From JAPUIN01 sp041580375 (GTDB taxonomy: Bacteria; Acidobacteriota; Polarisedimenticolia; Gp22-AA2), in the NCBI GenBank assembly GCA_041580375.1, contig JBFGDZ010000082.1:1-15019 (forward strand): a DNA stretch of 15,019 nucleotides, read 5' to 3'. Of the stretch, positions 6,102 through 12,777 are shown in pieces (within the stretch, counting starts at the first letter, position 1; each line of letters starts with the position of its first letter). The translations under genes and the position numbers were made by a program. The notes beneath the pieces were generated by a model. It ran no database searches and was not told the origin of the DNA. It worked only from the letters and a program-made list of their open reading frames with translations.

Positions 6102-7249
6102 CGGGGTGTCTCCCCATCCAACTCCCGCGGTGCCTCCGGGTTCCTGCGCGCCCGATGCGTCCGCAGCAGATCCGCATACCGACCTTCCTCGATCGCCGCG
6201 CGCGCGGCGCGCATGAGGGAGGCGTAATGATGGAGGTTGTGCAGCGTGTTGAGACGCAGCGCCAGGATCTCTCCCGCCATGAACAGATGCCGGAGGTAGG
6301 CCCGCGAATAGTGACGGCACGTCGGGCAGTCGCATTCGGGATCGAGGGGCCCGGGATCCTCCCTGAACTCGCTGCGCTTGATCTGGAGACGGCCCGTCGA
6401 GGTGTACAGCGTTCCGTTGCGGGCGTTCCGAGTCGGGAGAACGCAGTCGAACAGATCGATCCCGAGAGCGACCATCTCCACGACGTCCGCCGGCGTTCCC
6501 ATGCCCATCAGGTAGCGCGGCCGGTCGTCCGGAAGCAGAGGCGCCGTCATCGACGCCGTCGCCAGACTGTCCTCCGCGGATTCGCCGACAGACACGCCTC
6601 CGATCGCGTAGCCGTCGAATCCGATTGAGCGGATCTCCGCGGCGCTTTGCTCCCGAAGGCCGCGATCTCCGCCCCCCTGAACGATGCCGAACAGAGCGCC
6701 GCCGTCTCGGGGGAACGAGCCGCGGCTGCGCCGCGCCCAGAGCGTCGTCCGCCGGACCGCCTCGCGCACGCGCTCGGGAGACGACGGGAGCGCCGGACAG
6801 TCGTCGAAGGCCATGGCGATGTCGCTCCCGAGGGCTTCCTGGATCGCCATGCTGCGCTCCGGCGTCATCTCGAGCGGCGTGCCGTCCACGTGGGATCGGA
6901 ACAGCACCCCCTCGTCGGTGATCGATCGTCGTGCCGCCAGGCTGAGGACCTGGTATCCGCCGCTGTCGGTGAGGATCGCTCCCTCCCAGTGCATGAACCG
7001 GTGCAGCCCCCCGAGCCGTCGGATCACGTCCTCACCGGGCCGCACGGCGAGGTGATATGCGTTTGCGAGAACCAGGTCGAACCCCAATCCGTCCAGGTCT
7101 TCGGGCGTCATCCCCTTCACGCTCCCGGCGGTGCCGACGGGCATGAACGCGGGGGTCTCCACGCGGCCGTGTCGCGTGACGAGGAGGCCGCGGCGAGCGG
7201 CCGTGTCCCGATCGCGGCTTCCGATGGTGAACGAGAAGGGCGCGCTCAT
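6098..7249 (-). CDS. tgt: tRNA-guanine transglycosylase
   Basis: Tgt swaps guanine-34 of the GUN-anticodon tRNAs (Asp, Asn, His, Tyr) for the queuosine precursor preQ1. The 383-residue product is full length. The first key aspartate is D95 (TDSGGYQ) and the nucleophile is D268 (FDCVLPTRNARNG, corresponding to D264 of the E. coli enzyme). Between them are GIVQGG and GYAIGGVSVGE. The zinc site is C305, C307, C310 and H336 in a CDCPTC...LHNLHHY arrangement. The ATG at 7249 overlaps the queA TGA as ATGA and has no Shine-Dalgarno, so translation probably depends on ribosomes finishing queA. The longer open frame to 7591 lies inside queA and is not coding. In many bacteria tgt is followed by yajC-secDF; here lipoprotein genes follow instead. 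Confidence 0.98.
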   Translation of the reverse strand: MSAPFSFTIGSRDRDTAARRGLLVTRHGRVETPAFMPVGTAGSVKGMTPEDLDGLGFDLVLANAYHLAVRPGEDVIRRLGGLHRFMHWEGAILTDSGGYQVLSLAARRSITDEGVLFRSHVDGTPLEMTPERSMAIQEALGSDIAMAFDDCPALPSSPERVREAVRRTTLWARRSRGSFPRDGGALFGIVQGGGDRGLREQSAAEIRSIGFDGYAIGGVSVGESAEDSLATASMTAPLLPDDRPRYLMGMGTPADVVEMVALGIDLFDCVLPTRNARNGTLYTSTGRLQIKRSEFREDPGPLDPECDCPTCRHYSRAYLRHLFMAGEILALRLNTLHNLHHYASLMRAARAAIEEGRYADLLRTHRARRNPEAPRELDGETPR

Positions 7250-8298
7250 GTGAGGAGCATCGCGTCGCCGTAAGAGTAGAACCGGAACCCGCGTTCGACG
7301 GCGCGCGCGTACGCGCGCAGGACGCGCTCCCTTCCGGCGAACGCCGACACCAGCATCAGGAGCGACGATCGGGGCAGGTGGAAATTGGTGAGCAGGGCGT
7401 CCACGACGCGGAACCGGTGCCCGGGCAGGATCGTCAGATCGCACATCCCTTCCCCAGGCCGCACCCGTCGTCCCTCCTCCGCCCGCCACTCGAGAACGCG
7501 CGTCGTCGTGGTGCCCACCGCGACGACCCGGCCCCCGCGGGCCCGGCATGCATCGACGGCCGCGGCCGTCTCCTCCGGCAGTCGCGCCCACTCGGCTTCG
7601 ACGACGTGTTCCTCCACCCGGGCCGTCCGGACCGGCCGGAAGGTTCCCGGCCCCACGTGCAGCGTGATCCGAGACGTTCCGACCCCGGATCGATCGAGCG
7701 CCTGGAGAAGTTCCCGCGTGAAGTGAAGCCCGGCCGTGGGGGCCGCGATCGCCCCCTCATCGCGGGCGTAGACCGTCTGATAGCGCTCGCGATCCATTCC
7801 CTCCCGCGGGTCGCCCGGCCCGCGCCGGATGTAGGGCGGCACCGGGGGAACCCCGTGTCGGTGGATGGCGCCGGCGACGTCGCCATCCGGGGCGTGGAGC
7901 CTCACCCGCAGCCTCCCACCCTCCTCCCATTCCTCCACCTCCGCCTCGAAGTCAGCGGCGATCGTCAGGCGCGAGCCCGGCCTCAGCCCCCGCCCCGATG
8001 AGATCATGCACGACCACGAGGCGCGGGCCGGGTCGCCCCCGGCGGGCCGCACGAGCAGGATCTCCACGCTCCCCCCGGTGGCCTTGCGCGCGCGCAGTCG
8101 CGCGGGCAGGACCTTCGTGTCGTTGACGACGAGAAGATCGCCCCTTCGCAGATGCTCCCGGATCCCCGCGAACCCGCACTCGGCCGTCGTCCCGCGCGCG
8201 CGATCCACGATCATGAGACGGGATTCGTCCCGGCGCGGGACCGGCGCCTGAGCGATGCGCTCCGGCGGAAGATGGTAGTCGAACTCCTCCACCCTCAT
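7246..8298 (-). CDS. queA: S-adenosylmethionine:tRNA ribosyltransferase-isomerase
   Basis: QueA transfers and isomerises the ribosyl part of S-adenosylmethionine onto preQ1-34 in tRNA, giving epoxyqueuosine. The 350-residue product starts with the typical VEEFDYHLPPERIAQ segment. It also carries VNDTKVLPARLRAR, the conserved GAIAAPTAGLHFT block, the TTTTRVLEW segment, and TNFHLPRSSLLMLVSAFAG near the end. Length agrees with the family. The ATG at 8298 overlaps the queC TGA as ATGA; no Shine-Dalgarno precedes it, which again suggests coupled translation. Its own stop overlaps the tgt start. The adjacency queC-queA-tgt places the whole group in tRNA queuosine synthesis rather than 7-deazaguanine DNA modification. 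Confidence 0.98.
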   Translation of the reverse strand: MRVEEFDYHLPPERIAQAPVPRRDESRLMIVDRARGTTAECGFAGIREHLRRGDLLVVNDTKVLPARLRARKATGGSVEILLVRPAGGDPARASWSCMISSGRGLRPGSRLTIAADFEAEVEEWEEGGRLRVRLHAPDGDVAGAIHRHGVPPVPPYIRRGPGDPREGMDRERYQTVYARDEGAIAAPTAGLHFTRELLQALDRSGVGTSRITLHVGPGTFRPVRTARVEEHVVEAEWARLPEETAAAVDACRARGGRVVAVGTTTTRVLEWRAEEGRRVRPGEGMCDLTILPGHRFRVVDALLTNFHLPRSSLLMLVSAFAGRERVLRAYARAVERGFRFYSYGDAMLLT

Positions 8299-8984
8299 GG
8301 CCGGTACGGGAGCGGATCGACCAGACCCGCCTCGCGAAATCCTTTCAGCCTCAGGCGGCAGGATTCGCACCGCCCGCAGGCGACCTCGTCCTCCGTGTAG
8401 CAGGACCACGTGAGGTGGAAGGGCGCCCCCAGGAGCGCTCCCTGGCGCACGATATCGGCCTTGCGCAGGTGGATGAGCGGAGTGACGATCGTGATCCGGG
8501 TCTGCGGCCGCGTTCCCACCTCGACCAGCCGGTTGAATGCCCGGTAGTACTCCTCGCGGCAGTCGGGATAACCGCTGCTGTCCTCCTCCACGGCGCCGAT
8601 GTAGACGCGGCCGGCGCCGATCACCTCGGCCCAGGACACCGCGATCGCCAGCAGGTGGGTGTTCCGGAACGGCACGTAGGTGTCCGGGATCTCCGAGTCG
8701 TCGCGGCGGGCGCGCACGGCGTCCCGCGTCCGATCCGTCAGCGCGGAGCCGCCCATTGCCCCGAGCGGATCGAGGCGCGCCTCCAGGATGCGCCCGGCGC
8801 CGAAATGGCGCGCGATCTCCCGGAACGCCCGCAGCTCCCGCCGTTCCGTCCTCTGCCCGTAGGAGACGTGGAGCAGCGCGAGCTCGTTCGTCTCATGGGC
8901 GATGGCGGCGCAGACGCACGAGTCCATCCCCCCGCTGACGAGCGCGACGGCGAGAGGTCGCGACGGGCCGGTCGACGAGCCCAT
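8295..8984 (-). CDS. queC: 7-cyano-7-deazaguanine (preQ0) synthase
   Basis: QueC is an ATP-dependent amidase/nitrile-forming enzyme that converts 7-carboxy-7-deazaguanine and ammonia into preQ0. The 229-residue product has the PP-loop SGGMDS at 17-22. It also has the conserved blocks VPFRNTHLL, GAVEEDSSGYPDCR and PLIHLRKADIV. The C-terminal zinc-binding cysteines are C195, C203, C206 and C209 (WSCYTEDEVACGRCESC). The ATG at 8984 follows the queE stop by 7 nt, the only junction in the operon core that does not overlap. Its product is the nitrile that QueF, not in this window, would reduce to preQ1 for Tgt. Confidence 0.97.
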   Translation of the reverse strand: MGSSTGPSRPLAVALVSGGMDSCVCAAIAHETNELALLHVSYGQRTERRELRAFREIARHFGAGRILEARLDPLGAMGGSALTDRTRDAVRARRDDSEIPDTYVPFRNTHLLAIAVSWAEVIGAGRVYIGAVEEDSSGYPDCREEYYRAFNRLVEVGTRPQTRITIVTPLIHLRKADIVRQGALLGAPFHLTWSCYTEDEVACGRCESCRLRLKGFREAGLVDPLPYRP

Positions 8985-8991
8985 CGCCCGC

Positions 8992-9669
8992 TCACACGCC
9001 CCGCATGTCGGCGGGCCAGATGTATTTGTGGATCTGAACCTGCAGCCGGACGTCCAGACCGTCCTCGAGGATCCAGCCGGCGAGAGCCCGCGGGTCCAGG
9101 AGCCCGTGCGCGGGAGAGAGCAGGACGTGGCAGATCGTCGTCAGGCGGCGTTCCCGGATGACCCCGGCGGCCCATTCGTAGTCGGCCCGATCGGCCAGGA
9201 CGAACTTGATCTCGTCCGACGACTTCAACCACCGCAGATTCTCCCAGCGGTTGTGCCCGTCCATGCCGCTTCCCGGACACTTCAGGTCCATCACGATCGC
9301 CACCCGGGGATCGAGCCCGGAGATGTCCAGGCTGCCTCCCGTCTCCACCGCGACCTCGCGGCCACGGCCGAGCAGCGCCTCGATCAGATCGTGCACGCCG
9401 TCCTGCAGCAGCGGCTCGCCGCCCGTCACGAGGACGAACGGCGTGCTCCACCTTGTCACCCGGGAGACGATCTCGGCGACGCTCGTCGTCCGCCCCTCCT
9501 CGAACGCGTAGGCCGTGTCGCACCAGACGCAGCGGAGGTTGCACGCGGTCAGCCGGACGAACACGCAGGGCCGGCCCGCCCGGCTGCTCTCCCCCTGGAT
9601 GCTGTGGAAGATCTCGTTCACGCGGAGGACCGTCGCCGCCGCATCGCCCGTCTTCCCTGAGACCCTCAT
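8992..9669 (-). CDS. queE: 7-carboxy-7-deazaguanine synthase (radical SAM)
   Basis: QueE is a radical SAM enzyme that contracts 6-carboxy-tetrahydropterin into 7-carboxy-7-deazaguanine, the step before QueC. The 225-residue product has the family start NEIFHSIQGE, the [4Fe-4S] motif C43-x3-C47-x2-C50 (ACNLRCVWCDT), the glycine motif VTGGEPLLQ, and the ISGLDP and MDLKCPGSG segments typical of QueE. A short N-terminal extension of about 16 residues precedes the core, so a slightly later start is possible. The ATG at 9669 overlaps the nfo TGA as ATGA and has GGAAG five bases upstream. The substrate-making QueD and FolE genes are not in the window. Confidence 0.97.
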   Translation of the reverse strand: MRVSGKTGDAAATVLRVNEIFHSIQGESSRAGRPCVFVRLTACNLRCVWCDTAYAFEEGRTTSVAEIVSRVTRWSTPFVLVTGGEPLLQDGVHDLIEALLGRGREVAVETGGSLDISGLDPRVAIVMDLKCPGSGMDGHNRWENLRWLKSSDEIKFVLADRADYEWAAGVIRERRLTTICHVLLSPAHGLLDPRALAGWILEDGLDVRLQVQIHKYIWPADMRGV

Positions 9670-10646
9670 GCCCGCTTCCCCCGGCGGCGCCCCGCCTCCG
9701 TCCTCCGGCCGGTCCGATCCGCCGCCCGGCCCGGGCGGGCGTGTCCCCGCGGCCCGACGAGGCCCAGCAGGACCGTGAGATTCTCGACATCCTCCCGGCA
9801 GTCCTCTCCTTTGGGCGTTTCCAGGATCAGGGGAATCTCGAGCAGCCGTGGATCGTTCATGAGATGGCCGAACGCCTCCAGCCCGAGGTGGCCGCGCCCG
9901 ATGTGCTCATGACGGTCGACGCGGCAGCCGAGATCCTTCTTCGAGTCGTTGACGTGAACGGCCACGAGGCGCGACAACCCGATCTCACCGTCGAAGGTGC
10001 GCACCGTCTCCTCGTACCCCGCGCCGTCCCGGATGTCGTATCCCGCTGCGAAGACGTGGCACGTGTCGAGACACACGCCGATCCGCCCGGGAGCCGCCGT
10101 CTTCCGGATGATGCGGGACAGCTGCTCGAACCGGTATCCGATCACGGTTCCCTGGCCGGCCGTCGTCTCCAGCGCCAGGCTCGACGATTCCGCCGGGCAT
10201 CTCTCGTGGATCGCGTCGATGGCGTCGGCCATGCGGCCGATGCCGTACTCCTCGCCGCGCCCCATGTGACCCCCGGGGTGCGCGACGAGCCAGCGGATCC
10301 CCAGCCGCGCGCAGCGGTCGAGCTCGACGACGCACGCGTCGATCGATCGGCGCCAGAGGGCATCGTCGGGAGAGCAGAGATTGATGAGATAGGAATCGTG
10401 CGCCACGACCGGCCCCATGCCGGTACGCGCGATCTCCTCGCGGAAACGGCGCGCGCCCTCCTCCGTGAGCGGCTTGGCCGCCCACTGATTACTGCTCTTC
10501 GTGAAAACCTGGATCGCCGTGCAGCCGATCGCCGCCCCGCGCTGGATCGCGCGCTCGTGCCCGCCCGCGATCGACATGTGCGCGCCCATGGGCCGGCCGG
10601 GGATCGTCCACCTGAGCGGCCGCACCTCTCTCCCTTCATTCGACAC
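9666..10646 (-). CDS. nfo: Endonuclease IV (AP endonuclease)
   Basis: Nfo cleaves DNA 5' of abasic sites in base-excision repair, using three zinc ions in a TIM barrel. The 326-residue product has GAHMSIAGG, QVFTKSSNQW, AHDSYLINL, HPGGH, LETTAGQGT, GVCLDTCHVFAAGYD, VNDSKKDLG, DRHEHIGRGHLG and LETPKG, which supply the metal-binding His, Asp and Glu residues. The core spans about residues 21-297. A 29-residue tail (298-326) follows with ten Arg and one Lys, which is unusual for this family. The start is GTG at 10646, preceded by GGGAG at five bases; ATG 10589 at the core edge lacks a Shine-Dalgarno. It heads the overlapping chain leading into the queuosine genes. Confidence 0.96.
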   Translation of the reverse strand: MSNEGREVRPLRWTIPGRPMGAHMSIAGGHERAIQRGAAIGCTAIQVFTKSSNQWAAKPLTEEGARRFREEIARTGMGPVVAHDSYLINLCSPDDALWRRSIDACVVELDRCARLGIRWLVAHPGGHMGRGEEYGIGRMADAIDAIHERCPAESSSLALETTAGQGTVIGYRFEQLSRIIRKTAAPGRIGVCLDTCHVFAAGYDIRDGAGYEETVRTFDGEIGLSRLVAVHVNDSKKDLGCRVDRHEHIGRGHLGLEAFGHLMNDPRLLEIPLILETPKGEDCREDVENLTVLLGLVGPRGHARPGRAADRTGRRTEAGRRRGKRA

Positions 10647-10701
10647 GAATGCTCCCGAGCGCCCTCACGCGCGGCCGGCGCGGCCGCGCCATCGTCCATT
10701 C

Positions 10702-10707
10702 ATTTTA
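10702..10707 (-). promoter_or_regulatory. Candidate -10 element for the nfo-que operon
   Basis: TAAAAT on the minus strand lies in the 86-bp gap between the nucleotidyltransferase stop and the nfo start, in a locally AT-richer patch. It would give a leader of about 50 nt. No -35 hexamer is recognisable at 16-18 bp, so activity is uncertain. nfo may instead be read from the upstream gene's promoter. Confidence 0.35.
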
Positions 10708-10732
10708 GATCAGGGCCCGCCGATCGCGCGGC

Positions 10733-11884
10733 TCATCGCGAGGCGCCGCCGCGCTCGATCCGCGATCCGTCGCCCCAGGCGGGACCCGGCTCGCCCAGCG
10801 CCCGCCGCACCGGGCGGACGATCGGGCGCGCGAGCACCCGGAGCGCCAGGGCGAGAGCGTCCAGGATGCCGTCCGTGAGCAGCAGGCGCGTCGGATAGCG
10901 CGAGGGCCCTTCCGGATCCTCGTTCATGAACTCCACCGGCTCATCGAGCAGCCGGCGCTGCAGGAGGGCCAGGCGCGTGCGGCCGGGGAGGAGATCCCTC
11001 AGGAGCGCCTCCGGGGTCGTTCCGGGGAAGATCGACTCCAGATGCCGCAGCGCGAGATAGAACGCCGTGCGCACGCGGAACTGGCCGCTCCGGGAGGCCA
11101 AGCGAGCGGGATCCGGTCGCCGGCGGTGGAACATCAACCTCAAGTCGAGAACCCACTTCAGCGTCGGCCCGAAGTGGTGATCGGCCTGGTGGTAGGCGTG
11201 AAACAGGATGGCGTCATCGACGTCCAGCCTCCGGCACGGCACCTGCTCGAGCTCGCAGGACCGGGATCGTGCCCAGATGGCGCGCTGTCCGATGCGCGAC
11301 CGGCGCGGCAGACCCAGCCGCCAGTGGATCTCGAACCGGCAACGACCCGCCCCAGGCCGCCGCATCTCGAAACGACGATTCTCCGGGTAGTCGGCGCCCA
11401 CCTCCGGTTCGTAGCCGTGCTCGCGCAGCAGTCGCGCCGCGCGATCGGCGTCCTCGGGCCGGACGAGCAGATCGACATCGGTCAGAACGCGTTCGGCGGG
11501 ATCGTCGTACAGATCGATCAAATAGTCCGCGCCCTTCAGAAGCATGACGGGAATCCCGTTCTCGTGGAGGAGCCTGCCGACGAGCCGGAACTCGGCCAGA
11601 GCCGCCAGATTGTCGATCTTCGTCCTGTCGTGAAGCCGCTCGAGCGCGGCGCGCCACTCCGGCTGGAGGCGCTGGAGTTTCCCGGCCGTCGCCCACGCAT
11701 GCCGCAGCCAGCCGCCGCACTCGTAACGTTTCAGGGCCGCTTCGATGTCGGATGCGGCGACGCCCTCTTCCGGCACCCGGCCGTGGAGAAGATCGAGGAT
11801 CGCCCTCTGAGCCGGAACGCCCGGACGCGGCCGCCTCCGGCGACCGTTTTTCCCGGCGACGACCTGACTGTCCCGCACGCGCAT
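10733..11884 (-). CDS. Putative nucleotidyltransferase family protein (NTP_transf_5-like)
   Basis: This 383-residue protein resembles the uncharacterised nucleotidyltransferase family often annotated near polysaccharide and exosortase loci. The core signature is seen: IPVMLLKGADYL with K117, then RVLTDVDLLV with D136 and D138 as the expected metal-binding pair, then DRAARLLREHGY. FEIHWRLGLP follows about 50 residues later, and a helical region containing HAYHQADHHFG after that. The N-terminus is a basic, probably disordered stretch (KNGRRRRPRPG). No membrane segment is seen. The ATG at 11884 has GGGAG five bases upstream; a GTG two codons later has equally good GGGG spacing, so the start is uncertain by two residues. 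It lies 86 bp upstream of nfo on the same strand. Substrate is unknown. Confidence 0.82.
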   Translation of the reverse strand: MRVRDSQVVAGKNGRRRRPRPGVPAQRAILDLLHGRVPEEGVAASDIEAALKRYECGGWLRHAWATAGKLQRLQPEWRAALERLHDRTKIDNLAALAEFRLVGRLLHENGIPVMLLKGADYLIDLYDDPAERVLTDVDLLVRPEDADRAARLLREHGYEPEVGADYPENRRFEMRRPGAGRCRFEIHWRLGLPRRSRIGQRAIWARSRSCELEQVPCRRLDVDDAILFHAYHQADHHFGPTLKWVLDLRLMFHRRRPDPARLASRSGQFRVRTAFYLALRHLESIFPGTTPEALLRDLLPGRTRLALLQRRLLDEPVEFMNEDPEGPSRYPTRLLLTDGILDALALALRVLARPIVRPVRRALGEPGPAWGDGSRIERGGASR

Positions 11885-11941
11885 CCCCTCTCCCGCCGGC
11901 CCGGTCGGATCCGCAGCCGCCGCCCGGCGTGATCGAGGACC

Positions 11942-11947
11942 ATTATA
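11942..11947 (-). promoter_or_regulatory. Candidate -10 element for the nucleotidyltransferase gene
   Basis: A consensus TATAAT occurs on the minus strand about 58 bp upstream of the start codon, in otherwise very GC-rich DNA. Transcription would start near 11935. No -35 hexamer is seen at the usual distance. Confidence 0.5.
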
Positions 11948-11973
11948 TGTGCGGTTTCCGCGCGCCGCCGACG

Positions 11974-11989
11974 GCCGGCGGCCGCCGGC
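11974..11989. other. 16-bp perfect GC palindrome between divergent promoters
   Basis: GCCGGCGGCCGCCGGC is its own reverse complement and lies midway between the leftward -10 (11942-11947) and the rightward -35 (12005-12010). The position would suit an operator for a dimeric regulator. It consists only of G and C in a GC-rich stretch, so it may be compositional. Confidence 0.25.
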
Positions 11990-12004
11990 GCCGCCCGCCT
12001 CCGC

Positions 12005-12033
12005 TTGACTTCGCCCGGATCGGGCACTAGACT
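12005..12033 (+). promoter_or_regulatory. Sigma-70-type promoter of the Cys-motif lipoprotein gene
   Basis: TTGACT (12005-12010), a 17-bp spacer and TAGACT (12028-12033) match the -35/-10 pattern well, the best-formed promoter in the window. Transcription should begin near 12040, giving a leader of about 39 nt before the GTG at 12079. Confidence 0.65.
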
Positions 12034-12078
12034 CGATTCGTTCACGTCATCGTCAGGACCGGGGAGACATTCCGAATC

Positions 12079-12597
12079 GTGCAGATCGTTCGCCTCTCAA
12101 TCGTGGTCCCGCTGAGCCTCGCGATCGCGCTTCTCGTGGTCGCCGGCTGCGGCGGCTCCGGCACCCCCCCGGCACCCGGCGCCGCATCGTCGTCCGGAGC
12201 GTCGGAGGCGGCCCAGGAGCGCCGCGCCACGGCGGACGCCCAGGCCGATCCGGCCCGGCCGGCCGATGCCGACCGCGAGGATGATCCGGCGGGCGTCGAT
12301 GCCGAAACGCTCTTCGAGCCGTCCCAGGCCGCCGGCGCCGTCGTGGGCGTCCCCGATCCGGCCAACACCGCGCCGATCGTGGCGGTGGCCAACTACTACA
12401 CCGAGCTTCCGGGATACGAGTTCGGCGACCTCACGGAGCGGCAGCGGGAAAAGTTTCTCCACCGCATCAACAGCGAGCTGTGCACCTGCGGCTGCAAAAA
12501 TGACACTCTGGCCCGATGCTTCGTGAACGACCCGCGCTGCCCTCTCGTCCGGGGCATGCTGGACCGCGTCCTCGAGGACATACGCTCGGGCAAGTGA
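12079..12597 (+). CDS. Lipoprotein with CxCxC-x7-C-x6-C, CcmH-like C-terminal motif
   Basis: This 172-residue predicted lipoprotein has a hydrophobic signal over residues 6-22 and lipobox VAGC with C24 lipidated. A long low-complexity Ala/Ser/Asp/Pro linker (about 25-90) follows. The conserved-looking part is the last 70 residues: YYTELPGYEFGDLTERQREK, then C135-T-C137-G-C139, LARC147 and C154, and a terminal helix. The CxCGC...L..C...C spacing recalls the cysteine domains of CcmH-like and PCYCGC-type lipoproteins, which act in thiol exchange or metal binding, but it is not a standard CcmH CxxC. GTG is the start; GGGGAG lies 12 bases upstream, rather far. The gene is alone behind its own promoter and 180 bp ahead of the EF-G-like gene. 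Role unknown; periplasmic metal or thiol chemistry is a guess. Confidence 0.8.
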   Translation: MQIVRLSIVVPLSLAIALLVVAGCGGSGTPPAPGAASSSGASEAAQERRATADAQADPARPADADREDDPAGVDAETLFEPSQAAGAVVGVPDPANTAPIVAVANYYTELPGYEFGDLTERQREKFLHRINSELCTCGCKNDTLARCFVNDPRCPLVRGMLDRVLEDIRSGK

Positions 12598-12639
12598 CGC
12601 GGCCGCTTCCCATCGCTCTCCGGACCGGCGGGCGCATTG

Positions 12640-12669
12640 TTGTCCCCTCCGAAATTCCTGTGCTATAGT
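12640..12669 (+). promoter_or_regulatory. Extended -10 promoter of the EF-G-like gene
   Basis: TTGTCC (12640-12645), an 18-bp spacer and TATAGT (12664-12669) preceded by TGC form an extended -10 promoter. Transcription near 12676 would give a leader of about 100 nt. The gap behind the preceding gene shows no clear terminator hairpin. Confidence 0.55.
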
Positions 12670-12762
12670 CGGCGACCGGCACCAGGCGCACATCATCAGA
12701 TTCGCGAGATCGGCCGGATCCCTTGACCCGCGAGTCTTTCAGGGGAGCCCGACCCGCCGCCG

Positions 12763-12770
12763 AAAGGGGA
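12763..12770 (+). promoter_or_regulatory. Ribosome binding site of the EF-G-like gene
   Basis: AAAGGGGA lies seven bases before the ATG at 12778. It is the clearest Shine-Dalgarno in the window and fixes the start; the 702-residue length and N-terminus agree with the family. Confidence 0.8.
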
Positions 12771-12777
12771 TCCATTC

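Noticed and set aside
6102..6335. N-terminal extension of the TPR lipoprotein upstream of 6101
   Set aside because: It lies out of frame inside the conserved tgt C-terminus, and it would bury the lipoprotein signal peptide.
9453..10898. A 481-codon plus-strand open frame across queE, nfo and the gap
   Set aside because: It is antisense to strongly recognised genes, with Arg/Pro-rich translation lacking domains.
11042..11932. A 296-codon plus-strand open frame
   Set aside because: It is antisense to the nucleotidyltransferase, whose sense-strand translation has a recognisable KG...DVD signature.
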